Source: Phycisphaeraceae bacterium
GTDB lineage: Bacteria > Planctomycetota > Phycisphaerae > Phycisphaerales > UBA1924
Assembly: GCA_019636625.1 (NCBI GenBank)
Contig: JAHBXE010000001.1
Location: 372,001-436,000 of the forward strand
Length of the DNA stretch: 64,000 bases
Reading direction: 5' to 3'
This document shows positions 1-8,107 of the stretch, piece after piece. The position numbers and the translations under genes were made by a program. Under the pieces are notes generated by a model. That model searched no databases, had not been told where the DNA came from, and saw only the letters and a list, made by a program, of their open reading frames with translations. How positions within the stretch are numbered: the stretch's first letter is position 1; each line of letters begins with the position of its first letter.

Positions 1-941
1 GTTTCTTCGAGGGGTTTCTCGTCGCGCCGCTGATCCGGCTCCTCCGGGCCGGCGCCTCATCGAGCGGTGGTACTGGGGGCCGGTTGCAAACCGCCGCGGC
101 ATCGCCACCTGTCACGGTGGAGGAACTCGGCGCCCTGCTCGAACTGTCCGCGTCAACGGGCGACATCGAGCGTGATGAGCAGAAGCTCCTGGCGGATGTG
201 ATCCGGCTCGGGAGTACGCGGGTGCGGGATGTCATGGTGCCCCGGGTGGCCATGCCGTGGGTCACGGAGCGTTCAACACCAGCGGACGTGCTCCGTGCCG
301 TGAAACGCACGCCCTCCCTTCATGTTCCCGTGTTCCGCGGGTCGCTCGAAGGACACCCCGTCGGATGGCTGGACGCGTGGAGATACCTCGCGGCGGCTGA
401 AGCGGCCGGGGAAGGAAAGGGTCCTGCTCAAGTGTCGGAGAACGAGCTTGCGCCGATCACGGTCGTGCCCGAGAGGGCGAGGCTCGACCAGCTCATCGAT
501 CTGCTTCGAGCCAGAAAGGTGGAGCGGGCCATCTGCGTGGACGAGTACGGCACCGTCGTGGGAATGGTCTCGATCCAGGAAATCGCGCGGGAACTGGCCA
601 CCGGGGCCTCAGGGTTTGACCGGGCCGCGTGGGGGACGTCGCACGCCATCGAGCGTCGGTCGGAGCACACATGGGTCATACCCGGTCGACTTCCCGCGCG
701 TGAACTGGCCTCCCTTCTCGGCCTGAGCCGTGACCGAGGAGGGCAAGTCAGCACCGTCGCGGGCCTGCTCATCCAGCGGCTCGGGCGCGTGCCAGTGGTG
801 GGGGACTCGGTTCGTATCGGGAATGTTGAGTTGAAAGTGGAAAGCGTTCAAGGTCGCGGCATTTCCACCGTGGCCCTGACATTGAAGGAACAGCCAGACG
901 CCGCCGCGGGCGGATCAAGGGGGATCGGTGTCTCCACTTGA
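1..941 (+). CDS. CNNM/CorC-type transporter-associated protein, C-terminal part (5' truncated by window edge)
   Basis: The reading frame is open from base 3, so the gene starts upstream of the window; the TTG at 84 is internal. The first visible residues (FFEGFLVAPLIRLLRAG) look like the end of a CNNM/DUF21 membrane domain. They are followed by a linker, a CBS-domain pair (VRDVMVPRV opens it; VDEYGTVVGMVSIQEI lies in the second CBS) and a C-terminal CorC/HlyC domain with the usual GQVSTVAGLLIQRLGRVP segment. The family is linked to Mg2+/Co2+ homeostasis; a transport role is inferred. The next gene, also CNNM-like, overlaps it by 14 bp, so the two are probably translationally coupled and may form a heteromer. 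Confidence 0.85.
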   Translation, partial: FFEGFLVAPLIRLLRAGASSSGGTGGRLQTAAASPPVTVEELGALLELSASTGDIERDEQKLLADVIRLGSTRVRDVMVPRVAMPWVTERSTPADVLRAVKRTPSLHVPVFRGSLEGHPVGWLDAWRYLAAAEAAGEGKGPAQVSENELAPITVVPERARLDQLIDLLRARKVERAICVDEYGTVVGMVSIQEIARELATGASGFDRAAWGTSHAIERRSEHTWVIPGRLPARELASLLGLSRDRGGQVSTVAGLLIQRLGRVPVVGDSVRIGNVELKVESVQGRGISTVALTLKEQPDAAAGGSRGIGVST

Positions 942-1941
942 AACGACCATTTGGTGGATTGTTGTCGCGGCGGGCTTGTGCGGTTCCGCTCTGCTGAGCG
1001 GGCTTGAGACGGGCGTCTACCGCCTGAATCGGGTCAAGCTGGAGGTTCGCGCCGCACGGGGGCCGAGCCAGCATGCCGCCCGTTTGCTCAAGGGGGAAGT
1101 GACGCAGCTGCCGCGACTGCTCTCCGCCAACATCATCGCGAACGTCATATTCGGCGATATGGCGGCCATGGGCATGACGAGCCTCCTGGCCGCGAAGGGG
1201 TACTCGGAGGGCGTCATCATCCTGATCAACGCGGCCATCTTGACGCCCATCATGTTCGTCTGCGTCGAATCGATCCCCAAAGAAGTGTTCCGTGTCGAGA
1301 CCGACCGTCTCACGTATCGTTTCGCGGGTTTCCTTTCGTTTCTGCGCGTGGCACTCACGATTTGCGGCCTTCTCCCGCTGGTGCTGTTCATCATGCGGAT
1401 CAGCATGAAGGCCCTCCGGATATCGCCGGAATCCGCCCTGGTCAGCACCGGCCGCGAGAGGGTCCTGACCTTGTTGAAGGACTCCGCGGGCGATCGCGAG
1501 GCGGCGGCGCCATTGTCGGAGTCGCAGGCGAAACTGCTCGACCGCGCTGTCGAGTTCGGCCGTACCCGCGTCACAGAGGAGATGCTGCCCTGGAACCGCG
1601 TGTTCACGATCCGGGCCTCGTGGTCCCGCTCCACGGTGGTGTCGCTGCTTTCGCGATCGCCCCAGCCGTTCCTGCCGGTGACCGATCGCGACTCGACGGG
1701 ACGGGTCCGGGTGACGGGGATCCTCAACGCCCGGGAGCTGTTTGCACGCCCGGAAGTTCCCGTGGCCCGCCTCGCCGTCGAGCCGCAGAGGATCCCGGCT
1801 CGCATGACGCTGGCAGACGCGGCGGCCGTTCTCCAGGCGTCACCGGTGCCCTGCGGGGTCGTCGAAGATGCCGGGAGGCCCGTCGGGTTGATCTCGCTTT
1901 CGGATCTGTTCGAGCCATTGCTCCGCCCGGATGAGCCTTAG
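928..1941 (+). CDS. CNNM-domain membrane protein with degenerate CBS pair
   Basis: This 337-residue protein has an N-terminal CNNM/DUF21 region of about four membrane segments (residues 8-25, 68-90, 98-115, 135-155) with the family hallmark SALLSGLETGVYRLNR, then a CBS-like region (residues 200-335). It lacks the C-terminal CorC/HlyC domain carried by its upstream neighbour. The GTG start at 928 is preceded by AAGGGGG at 918-924 and lies inside the end of the previous gene. A paired role with that gene in divalent cation homeostasis is inferred from the overlap and common fold; the substrate is unknown. Its TAG stop is part of the TAGATT -10-like hexamer of the next gene. Confidence 0.8.
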   Translation: MSPLETTIWWIVVAAGLCGSALLSGLETGVYRLNRVKLEVRAARGPSQHAARLLKGEVTQLPRLLSANIIANVIFGDMAAMGMTSLLAAKGYSEGVIILINAAILTPIMFVCVESIPKEVFRVETDRLTYRFAGFLSFLRVALTICGLLPLVLFIMRISMKALRISPESALVSTGRERVLTLLKDSAGDREAAAPLSESQAKLLDRAVEFGRTRVTEEMLPWNRVFTIRASWSRSTVVSLLSRSPQPFLPVTDRDSTGRVRVTGILNARELFARPEVPVARLAVEPQRIPARMTLADAAAVLQASPVPCGVVEDAGRPVGLISLSDLFEPLLRPDEP

Positions 1942-1949
1942 ATTGGGGC

Positions 1950-2426
1950 ATGGAGTCCAAGGTGAACTTCCTGTTCGCCGTTCTCGCGGTGATCCTCATC
2001 GCGACGGTGGCGATGCTCACGTACAGCTGCTCATCGCCCTCGATCCCGGCGTACTTCCCGAAGAAGGTGCTGCTGGCTGATGCGATCACACAGGCAGATC
2101 AAGCTGGGCGCGCCGTCGTCATCGTGTTTGTAGTTCGGCCGTCGGAGCCGTGCGAGTCGTTCCTGCGAGGGGCGATGTCCAGCCGGCGTGTCGCGAGGCT
2201 CATGGAATCGGCCGTTCAACCCTATCTGTTCGACGCCACCAAGGCGGACTCGGCCAACGTCGAGGCGGCGGCGGTGCTCGATCGCTTCGCCATTACCGAG
2301 TATCCGACCGTTCTTGCCGTTCGGAAGGGGCAGGAGCAGGCCCGGCTCGTGGGCGAGGTATCGGCGAAGGAGCTGGAAGCGTGGCTGAAGAAACTCGAGA
2401 CTCCGCCGGTCACTCCAGCGGGTTGA
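1950..2426 (+). CDS. Membrane-anchored thioredoxin-fold protein, no CXXC
   Basis: 158 residues. An N-terminal hydrophobic segment (residues 7-26) ends at Cys27, so it is either a signal anchor or a weak lipoprotein signal; the lipobox is poor. The rest resembles a thioredoxin fold: AVVIVFVVRPSEPC (strand plus a single cysteine where CXXC would be), then EYPTVLAVRKG, which carries the typical cis-proline. With only one cysteine there, a disulfide oxidoreductase role is unlikely. There is no Shine-Dalgarno sequence; TAGATT at 1939-1944 lies 5 bp before the ATG. Its 3' end overlaps the convergent DUF1015 gene by 17 bp. Function unknown. Confidence 0.7.
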   Translation: MESKVNFLFAVLAVILIATVAMLTYSCSSPSIPAYFPKKVLLADAITQADQAGRAVVIVFVVRPSEPCESFLRGAMSSRRVARLMESAVQPYLFDATKADSANVEAAAVLDRFAITEYPTVLAVRKGQEQARLVGEVSAKELEAWLKKLETPPVTPAG

Positions 2427-3744
2427 GCCAAAGCCCGGTGGCGAGCTTCGGATAGAAGAACGTGGACTTCTGGGGCATCAGTTCGTTCGCCCGGCTGACC
2501 GCCCGGACCGCCTCCAGCGGCGTTGGCCGGACGACCACGGCCAGTTGGGCAAAGCCCGCTCCGCCGCCGGCGCCCGTTTCGGCACCGGACCCGATATCGA
2601 GAACCTCTCGGATCGTGTGCGGGAAGGCCCACTTCACCGGCTGACCGCCGTTGAGCTTCGGTTGGCAGATCTGTTCCACGATGATGTACTGAATGAGGGC
2701 CACGTCGAGTTCTCGCCACTCCCGAGGCTTGGCGGCGAATCGCTCCTTCAATGGGTCCGCCTGCGTGAGCGTGGCCACGAAGCACCGTTGTGTGGAAAAG
2801 TCGTACAAGCCGAGCACGTGACGGGCCGAGCGTGCCTTTTCCGCCATCCGTCCTTCCAGACCCCGCAGGTCCGTGCCCGCGGGCTCGATGGACAGCAACC
2901 CCGAAGCCGCCGCGGCGAACGATTCCATGCTGTACCCGGACATCCCGCCGAGGACGCGGTGCGTCGGCCAGATCACCAGTCCGGGATCGGACATGCCGAC
3001 AAGGACCATCATCGACCGTCGTGCCGCCGCGGGCACGGCGCCCTGCGATTCAAGATGCTTGATGTAGTTCAGGCCGGTCGTGTACCGGTGGTGGCCGTCG
3101 GCGATGAAAATGTCTTGCCCGGCAAGTGCATCTTGATACGCCCGAATGGCGGACGCTTCGGTGATGGTCCACACCTCGTGCAGCGTTCCATCGTCGGTCC
3201 GGGCCGTCATCGCGGGCGTGCCGGCCATCGAACCCTTCACCACCCGTGTGCCAGCACCCGATTCATCCGCGAACAGGCCAAAGACCGGGGACAACTGGCA
3301 TCTTGTCGCCTTCATGAGCGCGAAACGGTCCTCTTTCGGACCCGAAAAAGTCTCTTCGTGAGGAAGGATGCCACCGCCGGCCCGGGGTCCGAACGGCACG
3401 GCGTCCACCGTCACCGCCATGCCGGAGCGCTGGATTGTCGTTCCATCGGCGCCGCGGAAGGTCTGCCGGTACGCAAACATCGCAGGCTCAGGCTGACGCT
3501 TGAGGACACCACTTTGCAGCCAGTTCCGGTACGTCGCCGCAGCGCCCTCGTAGGCGCTGGGGGGGCCCAGTTCCTTCGCCGGCGTGTGCGGGAGGTCGAT
3601 GGCGACGATGTTGTGCGGATCGCGGTCGACCAGTCGCTTCTTGCCCGCGGCGTCCAGCACGTCATAAGGCGGAGCGACCAGCGAATTGACATCGCCCGAT
3701 CCCCCCTTGAACTGCACGGCCGCGAACGGGTACACACTGGGCAT
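2410..3744 (-). CDS. DUF1015 family protein
   Basis: 444 residues, matching the whole length of the DUF1015 family. Recognisable family features are the N-terminal VAPPYDVLDAAGK segment, GILPHEETFSGPKEDR, and the central FIADGHHRYTTGLNY motif. The family is widespread in bacteria and has no established biochemical activity; in some genomes it lies near serine biosynthesis genes, but here serC is about 57 kb away. The ATG at 3744 was chosen because AGGAG sits 7 bp upstream and the next residues (MPSVYPFAAV) match the usual N-terminus; the frame stays open 50 codons further upstream. Transcribed divergently from purQ, with 79 bp between starts. Confidence 0.88.
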   Translation of the reverse strand: MPSVYPFAAVQFKGGSGDVNSLVAPPYDVLDAAGKKRLVDRDPHNIVAIDLPHTPAKELGPPSAYEGAAATYRNWLQSGVLKRQPEPAMFAYRQTFRGADGTTIQRSGMAVTVDAVPFGPRAGGGILPHEETFSGPKEDRFALMKATRCQLSPVFGLFADESGAGTRVVKGSMAGTPAMTARTDDGTLHEVWTITEASAIRAYQDALAGQDIFIADGHHRYTTGLNYIKHLESQGAVPAAARRSMMVLVGMSDPGLVIWPTHRVLGGMSGYSMESFAAAASGLLSIEPAGTDLRGLEGRMAEKARSARHVLGLYDFSTQRCFVATLTQADPLKERFAAKPREWRELDVALIQYIIVEQICQPKLNGGQPVKWAFPHTIREVLDIGSGAETGAGGGAGFAQLAVVVRPTPLEAVRAVSRANELMPQKSTFFYPKLATGLWLNPLE

Positions 3745-3823
3745 GGCGGACTCCTGAATGCCGGTGGCCACGGCCACCGATGCCCAGAGCATATCTCGGC
3801 GGCCCGGACGGCTACGCTTGCCC

Positions 3824-4651
3824 ATGCCCCGCGCCTTGGTCATCCGAACCGCCGGCACGAACTGCGACGCCGAACTCGTCCGGGCCTTTCGCATGGCCGG
3901 CGCATCGGCGGAGACGCTCCACCTGCATCAGCTCGTGCGTGAACCGCGCCGGATCGGGGAGTTCGACCTCATCGGTTTCCCCGGCGGGTTCAGCTACGGC
4001 GACGATGTGGCGTCCGGACGTATTTTCGCGGTGCGTGCCCGCGAACGGCTGTACCCCGCGCTTCGGGATCACATTCAGCGGGGGTGTCCGATCATCGGGG
4101 TCTGCAACGGCTTCCAGGTGCTCGTTCAACTGGGCCTGCTTCCGGGACCGGCGCTCGGGCAGCCATGGCCCGAGGATCGTCCGCCGCGGCAGACGGTCGC
4201 CCTCACCGACAACATCTCGGCAAGGTTCGAGGATCGGTGGGTACCGGTAGAGTTCATTGACTCCAGTCGATGCATCTGGACGGCTGGCACGGGCACCGGA
4301 CTTCCACCGGAGAACTCCCTGCTCCCAGTCGCGCACGGCGAGGGACGGCTGGTCACCGATGAGGCGACGCTTTCAGGTCTTCTCGAGTCCGGACAAGTGG
4401 TCCTGCGTTACCGCGAGAACTACAACGGTTCGCAGGGGGCGGTCGCGGGTATTTGCGACGCTTCGGGGCTGGTCCTCGGGCTGATGCCCCATCCGGAGCG
4501 GTTCTTGGACTGGACGCGGCACCCTTATTGGACCCGCGTTTCGCCCGCTGTTCGGAGTAGCACGCCAATAGGCCTCCAACTGTTCCAGAATGCCGTTAAG
4601 GCCCTCCAGAAGGCCGAGAACCGCAACTTGGCGAGGGCGGCAGGCCGATAG
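3824..4651 (+). CDS. purQ: Phosphoribosylformylglycinamidine synthase glutaminase subunit PurQ
   Basis: 275-residue class I glutamine amidotransferase that supplies ammonia to PurL for FGAM synthesis in purine biosynthesis. The nucleophile is Cys94 in GVCNGFQVL and the remaining triad residues are His223 and Glu225 in MPHPERF; the oxyanion region is FPGGFSYGDD. It is slightly longer than typical PurQ (about 225 residues) because of an extended middle and C-terminal tail, similar to the glutaminase domain of large PurL. No purL or purS is adjacent. The ATG at 3824 gives the standard N-terminus (MPRALVIRTAGTNCD). No Shine-Dalgarno sequence; TACGCT at 3813-3818 ends 5 bp before the ATG, suggesting a leaderless message. 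Confidence 0.93.
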   Translation: MPRALVIRTAGTNCDAELVRAFRMAGASAETLHLHQLVREPRRIGEFDLIGFPGGFSYGDDVASGRIFAVRARERLYPALRDHIQRGCPIIGVCNGFQVLVQLGLLPGPALGQPWPEDRPPRQTVALTDNISARFEDRWVPVEFIDSSRCIWTAGTGTGLPPENSLLPVAHGEGRLVTDEATLSGLLESGQVVLRYRENYNGSQGAVAGICDASGLVLGLMPHPERFLDWTRHPYWTRVSPAVRSSTPIGLQLFQNAVKALQKAENRNLARAAGR

Positions 4652-4659
4652 ACTTCCCC

Positions 4660-5661
4660 GTGCCGCAGGTTACGTTCGAATCCACTACGTCGACTGCCCC
4701 ATCCTGCCCCCGTTGCAGGAGTCGGCTGGATGCTTTCCCGACCGGGAACGCGTGCGCGGAATGCGGTCTGGAGCTTGGTGCCCCCGCCGTCATCAGTGGG
4801 ACCGTGATTGCGGATATCGCCTGCCTCGGCTGCGGCAAGAGTCTGAAGGGGTCCACTACGGCGGACAGGTGCCGGACGTGTGGCCTGGAGGTTGCCCGCT
4901 CTGTCGATGGCGAACTGCTGGGTCAATCATCGCACGCTTTCATTCGCCGGCTGGTGCTCGGCTCGACGGTTGTGCTGGTCGGCATGCTGCTCTTTGGGTT
5001 GTGGCTCGGTTGCCAGCTCCTGCTCCCTGATTCGCTCCTCGATCCAGAGCGGTGGCCCGGCCTGCTGGTCGGCCTGGACGCCCTGTTCGCCAGTCTTCTC
5101 GGCTTGGCGGGGTGGTGGCTCCTCTCCGCCCCAGACCCCGCCGGGTCGCTCGTTGAGCCGACCAGCCGATGGAGGCGATGGCTCCGCATTGTTCTGCCCG
5201 TGTCCGTCGCGACGGCGATCATCGCTTCGGTGATGTTCCCCACCCTGAGCGGTTGGCGCGCGGAGTTGCGATCCGATGCGCCGCCTTCTTTCGACCTGTT
5301 GCGGCAGACGTTTGGCATCACCATGCTCCTGGCGCTCGCGGCCTGGACAGCCAAGACTGTCGTGGCGCTCAAGTACCTGCGGTCCCTCGCTCTCCGCCTC
5401 CCCAGCACATCCCTGGCCACTCGAGCGGCGACGCTCCTTCGATTCACGGTTCTCGGGGCGTTCTTCTTCTGCGCGGTCGTGGTGGAGCTCACGCTCGTAA
5501 CAAGCCTTGGGCTCCCACAATCGCCCCAGCGGCTCATCATCGTGGCGAGTTCCATCGCCGCGATTGTCGGCCTGATCGTATGGTGCGGCGCCTACGCCAC
5601 CCTCATCGCGGGATTGCGCAGCCGCCTTCACCGGATTTCCCGCGTGATGTCAACTCCCTGA
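4660..5661 (+). CDS. Zinc-ribbon membrane protein, copy 1
   Basis: 333 residues. Two zinc-ribbon modules lie at the N-terminus: CPRCRSRL...CAECG (residues 16-35) and CLGCGKSL...CRTCG (residues 55-74), each with two CxxC knuckles. About six predicted membrane segments follow between residues 100 and 320. The second ribbon shares the signature SLKG.TTADRC with the next gene, so the two are tandem paralogues. The GTG start at 4660 follows purQ by 8 bp; TAGACT at 4649-4654 overlaps the purQ stop and ends 5 bp before the GTG, so it may have its own leaderless promoter. Such ribbons may bind zinc or partner proteins; function unknown. Confidence 0.75.
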   Translation: MPQVTFESTTSTAPSCPRCRSRLDAFPTGNACAECGLELGAPAVISGTVIADIACLGCGKSLKGSTTADRCRTCGLEVARSVDGELLGQSSHAFIRRLVLGSTVVLVGMLLFGLWLGCQLLLPDSLLDPERWPGLLVGLDALFASLLGLAGWWLLSAPDPAGSLVEPTSRWRRWLRIVLPVSVATAIIASVMFPTLSGWRAELRSDAPPSFDLLRQTFGITMLLALAAWTAKTVVALKYLRSLALRLPSTSLATRAATLLRFTVLGAFFFCAVVVELTLVTSLGLPQSPQRLIIVASSIAAIVGLIVWCGAYATLIAGLRSRLHRISRVMSTP

Positions 5662-5716
5662 ACTTGCAACCCCGTCCGCTCGGGCGGGTACAACTCTCCG
5701 CGTCAGGGCCACCTTC

Positions 5717-6904
5717 ATGTCCCCGATTGACCCGCGAGAGCTTCAGCGACCCCGAACGCCGCGTCCGGAGTACGTCGACGCCGACCGTACCTGCCGGTCG
5801 TGCGGGTACAGCCTCAAAGGCCTTACAACGGCCGACAGATGCCCGGAGTGCGGCACGGCCGTGCAAACCGCCCGGCCCGCCCCTTCGCCGGCGGAGGTGA
5901 TCAGCTCCGATCGATTGTGCGGCAAGTGCCGCTACAACCTTCGAGGGCTTCCGTATTCGGGTCGGTGCCCGGAATGCGGACACCCGATCCGCGGCGGTGG
6001 GCGCACTGGCTTCCGCCGCCTTTCCGACAACTTGACGCAGGCGCCGTTGTACTACCTCAAGACGCTGGCCATCGGCGCCTGGCTGCTGGTGGGCTCCGGC
6101 CTCGGGCTCGTCATCGCGGTGAACCTTGCGCGGGAAAGAAACCGACTGGACGCCGCTGTTGCCGCCGGGGTTCTTGGAGTCATCTGGACCGTCGCGGTGT
6201 ACATCGTCACGGCCCCGCGAGCCTTCGGCGAGAACACGCTCCGGGATGAGCTCCTTGATGGCCCGTACTTGCGCTGGATCAACCGTGGCGCCAGTCTCGC
6301 ATGGGTGGGGTTCGCCGTCGCGTGGATGATCGCGCTCCGGGCGCCATTCGGCAGCACCCTCGAAAGCACCGCCCAGTTCGGGGCCAACTGCTTTGTGATC
6401 ATGGCGGTCGTCTCGCTGGCCACCCTGGGCCTTCAACTCGCCGCGCTCGGCGATTGGGCGGGCGATGACCACATGGCCGATCGATTTCGCCTCACCTCGT
6501 GGATCATGGGCGCCACGGTCCTGGCTTCACTCGGGGCGGTACTTGCACGAATGGTTCCCGGGTTGTTGACCGGATTGCTCTCGTGGTTCGCGGGGGCGCT
6601 CTCCATCATCGGCGCGATGGCTCTCATCTACTTTGCGTGGTTGCTGATCTGCTTGGCGGATGTTGCTCGATGGGCGGTCGCCAATCACGTCACCGCCGAC
6701 GAGACCGAACAGAGAGCCATGACGGCCAGAGCACGCCGCGAGAAAGAAATGGCAGACCGCACGGCCGTAGCGATCGCCCTCCAGGACGCGGCTCCCCCGC
6801 CCTCCCTCACGGCCGATGCCAGGTCCCAGACCCGGTACGAGACTTCGCGTGTGGATCGGCCGCGCGAGGGTGCGAATCCGTACGGGCTCGAATCGGAACC
6901 ATGA
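5717..6904 (+). CDS. Zinc-ribbon membrane protein, copy 2
   Basis: 395 residues, paralogous to the preceding gene. Two N-terminal zinc ribbons are intact: CRSCGYSLKG...CPECG (residues 16-36) and CGKCRYNLRG...CPECG (residues 57-77). About six hydrophobic segments follow between residues 110 and 330, then a charged, proline-containing cytoplasmic tail from about residue 335. The 55-bp gap after copy 1 contains TACAAC at 5691-5696, a possible -10 element with a leader of roughly 15-20 bases. I see no catalytic motif. A structural or regulatory membrane role is possible, but nothing in the sequence specifies it. Confidence 0.75.
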   Translation: MSPIDPRELQRPRTPRPEYVDADRTCRSCGYSLKGLTTADRCPECGTAVQTARPAPSPAEVISSDRLCGKCRYNLRGLPYSGRCPECGHPIRGGGRTGFRRLSDNLTQAPLYYLKTLAIGAWLLVGSGLGLVIAVNLARERNRLDAAVAAGVLGVIWTVAVYIVTAPRAFGENTLRDELLDGPYLRWINRGASLAWVGFAVAWMIALRAPFGSTLESTAQFGANCFVIMAVVSLATLGLQLAALGDWAGDDHMADRFRLTSWIMGATVLASLGAVLARMVPGLLTGLLSWFAGALSIIGAMALIYFAWLLICLADVARWAVANHVTADETEQRAMTARARREKEMADRTAVAIALQDAAPPPSLTADARSQTRYETSRVDRPREGANPYGLESEP

Positions 6905-6946
6905 TCCCGCGGGCGCGCTCGTGCTCACCGACTCGTACAATGTCTC

Positions 6947-8107
6947 ATGCCGGGTCGCCGGAAAGTTCTGCTTGCGATGTCGGGCGGGGTGGATTCATCC
7001 GTCGCCGCCGCGCTCTTGCTGCGCGATGGTTATGACGTGGTCGGATGCTTCATGCGGCTCGGCTCGCCCGGTGAAACGCTGGAAACGCCTTTGCCAGCGT
7101 CGCAATGCAAGCCCGCTCGGATCGGGAAGCAGGGGTGCTGCTCGATCAACGATGCGGCAGACGCCCGCCAGGTTGCCGCGCAGCTCGGCATCCCGTTCTA
7201 CGTGTGCAACTTCAAGAAGGACTTCGGCCGCATCATGGACTACTTCGTTGAGGAGTACGCCGCGGGTCGAACGCCAAACCCGTGCGTGCGGTGCAACGAC
7301 TGGCTGAAGTTCGGCAAGCTGCACGAGTACGCCCAGCAGCTTGGGTGCGAGTTCGTTGCCAGCGGCCATTACGCCCGTATCGACAACGGCCGGCTCTACC
7401 GGGGTCTCGATCACGATAAGGATCAGTCGTACGTGCTCTTTGGTGTGCCGAGGGAGCGGCTCTCGCACATGGTGCTTCCGATCGGTTGGATGCGGAAGGC
7501 GGACGTGCGCCTCATGGCGAAGGAGTTCAATCTTCCCGTTTTCGACAAGCCGGACTCCCAGGAAATCTGCTTCATCCCCGACAACGACTACGCGGGATTT
7601 CTCGAGCGCCGCCGTCCGGAACTTGCCGCCGCGGGGAGCATCATTGACAGCACCGGTGCATCGATCGGCGTTCACGCGGGCCAGCACCGGTTCACCATCG
7701 GTCAGCGCCGAGGCGTGCCCCTGTCTCTCGGCCGCCGCGTGTACATCACGAGCCGCGACGCCGGGTCCAATACCGTTCGAGTGGGAACTCGCGAAGACCT
7801 GCTCTCGCATGGGTGCATCGTGGCGGAGGCCAACTGGCTTCTTGATGAAGTGCCGGATGGGGCGGAGTGCCGGGTGATGTACCGGTACAACTCCCTTCCT
7901 GTGCGTGCGAAGACTGTTGTGCTGCCGGATTCGTCGGCACCGACGCACTCCGGCCGCGCCGGCCGTTTCGGGGTCACGTTTGACGATCCACAGATGGCAG
8001 TCGCGCCGGGGCAGGCTTTGGTTGTGTACGGCGAGGATGACCGCGTGCTCGGCGGCGGCTGGATTGAGAGCGTTCGCCCGGCTACTTCGCGCCTTCCTTC
8101 TTCATGA
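6947..8107 (+). CDS. mnmA: tRNA-specific 2-thiouridylase MnmA
   Basis: 386-residue cytoplasmic enzyme that thiolates U34 of tRNAs for Lys, Glu and Gln using ATP and persulfide sulfur. The PP-loop SGGVDSS is at residues 12-18. The catalytic cysteines are Cys113 in TPNPCVRCN and Cys208 in SQEICFIPDNDY; the C-terminal half holds the tRNA-binding and beta-barrel domains. A cysteine-rich stretch at residues 54-65 (CKPARIGKQGCC) precedes SINDAADARQVA. TACAAT at 6936-6941 ends 5 bp before the ATG, and no Shine-Dalgarno sequence is present, so leaderless initiation is likely. The 3' end overlaps the convergent methyltransferase gene by 26 bp. Confidence 0.95.
   Translation: MPGRRKVLLAMSGGVDSSVAAALLLRDGYDVVGCFMRLGSPGETLETPLPASQCKPARIGKQGCCSINDAADARQVAAQLGIPFYVCNFKKDFGRIMDYFVEEYAAGRTPNPCVRCNDWLKFGKLHEYAQQLGCEFVASGHYARIDNGRLYRGLDHDKDQSYVLFGVPRERLSHMVLPIGWMRKADVRLMAKEFNLPVFDKPDSQEICFIPDNDYAGFLERRRPELAAAGSIIDSTGASIGVHAGQHRFTIGQRRGVPLSLGRRVYITSRDAGSNTVRVGTREDLLSHGCIVAEANWLLDEVPDGAECRVMYRYNSLPVRAKTVVLPDSSAPTHSGRAGRFGVTFDDPQMAVAPGQALVVYGEDDRVLGGGWIESVRPATSRLPSS

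Noticed and set aside
1950-2426. A thiol-disulfide oxidoreductase
   Set aside because: The thioredoxin-like fold has a single cysteine and no CXXC motif at the active-site position.
4668-4690. A tRNA-like GTTCGAATCC arm motif
   Set aside because: It lies inside the zinc-ribbon coding sequence and no acceptor stem, D arm or anticodon arm fits around it.
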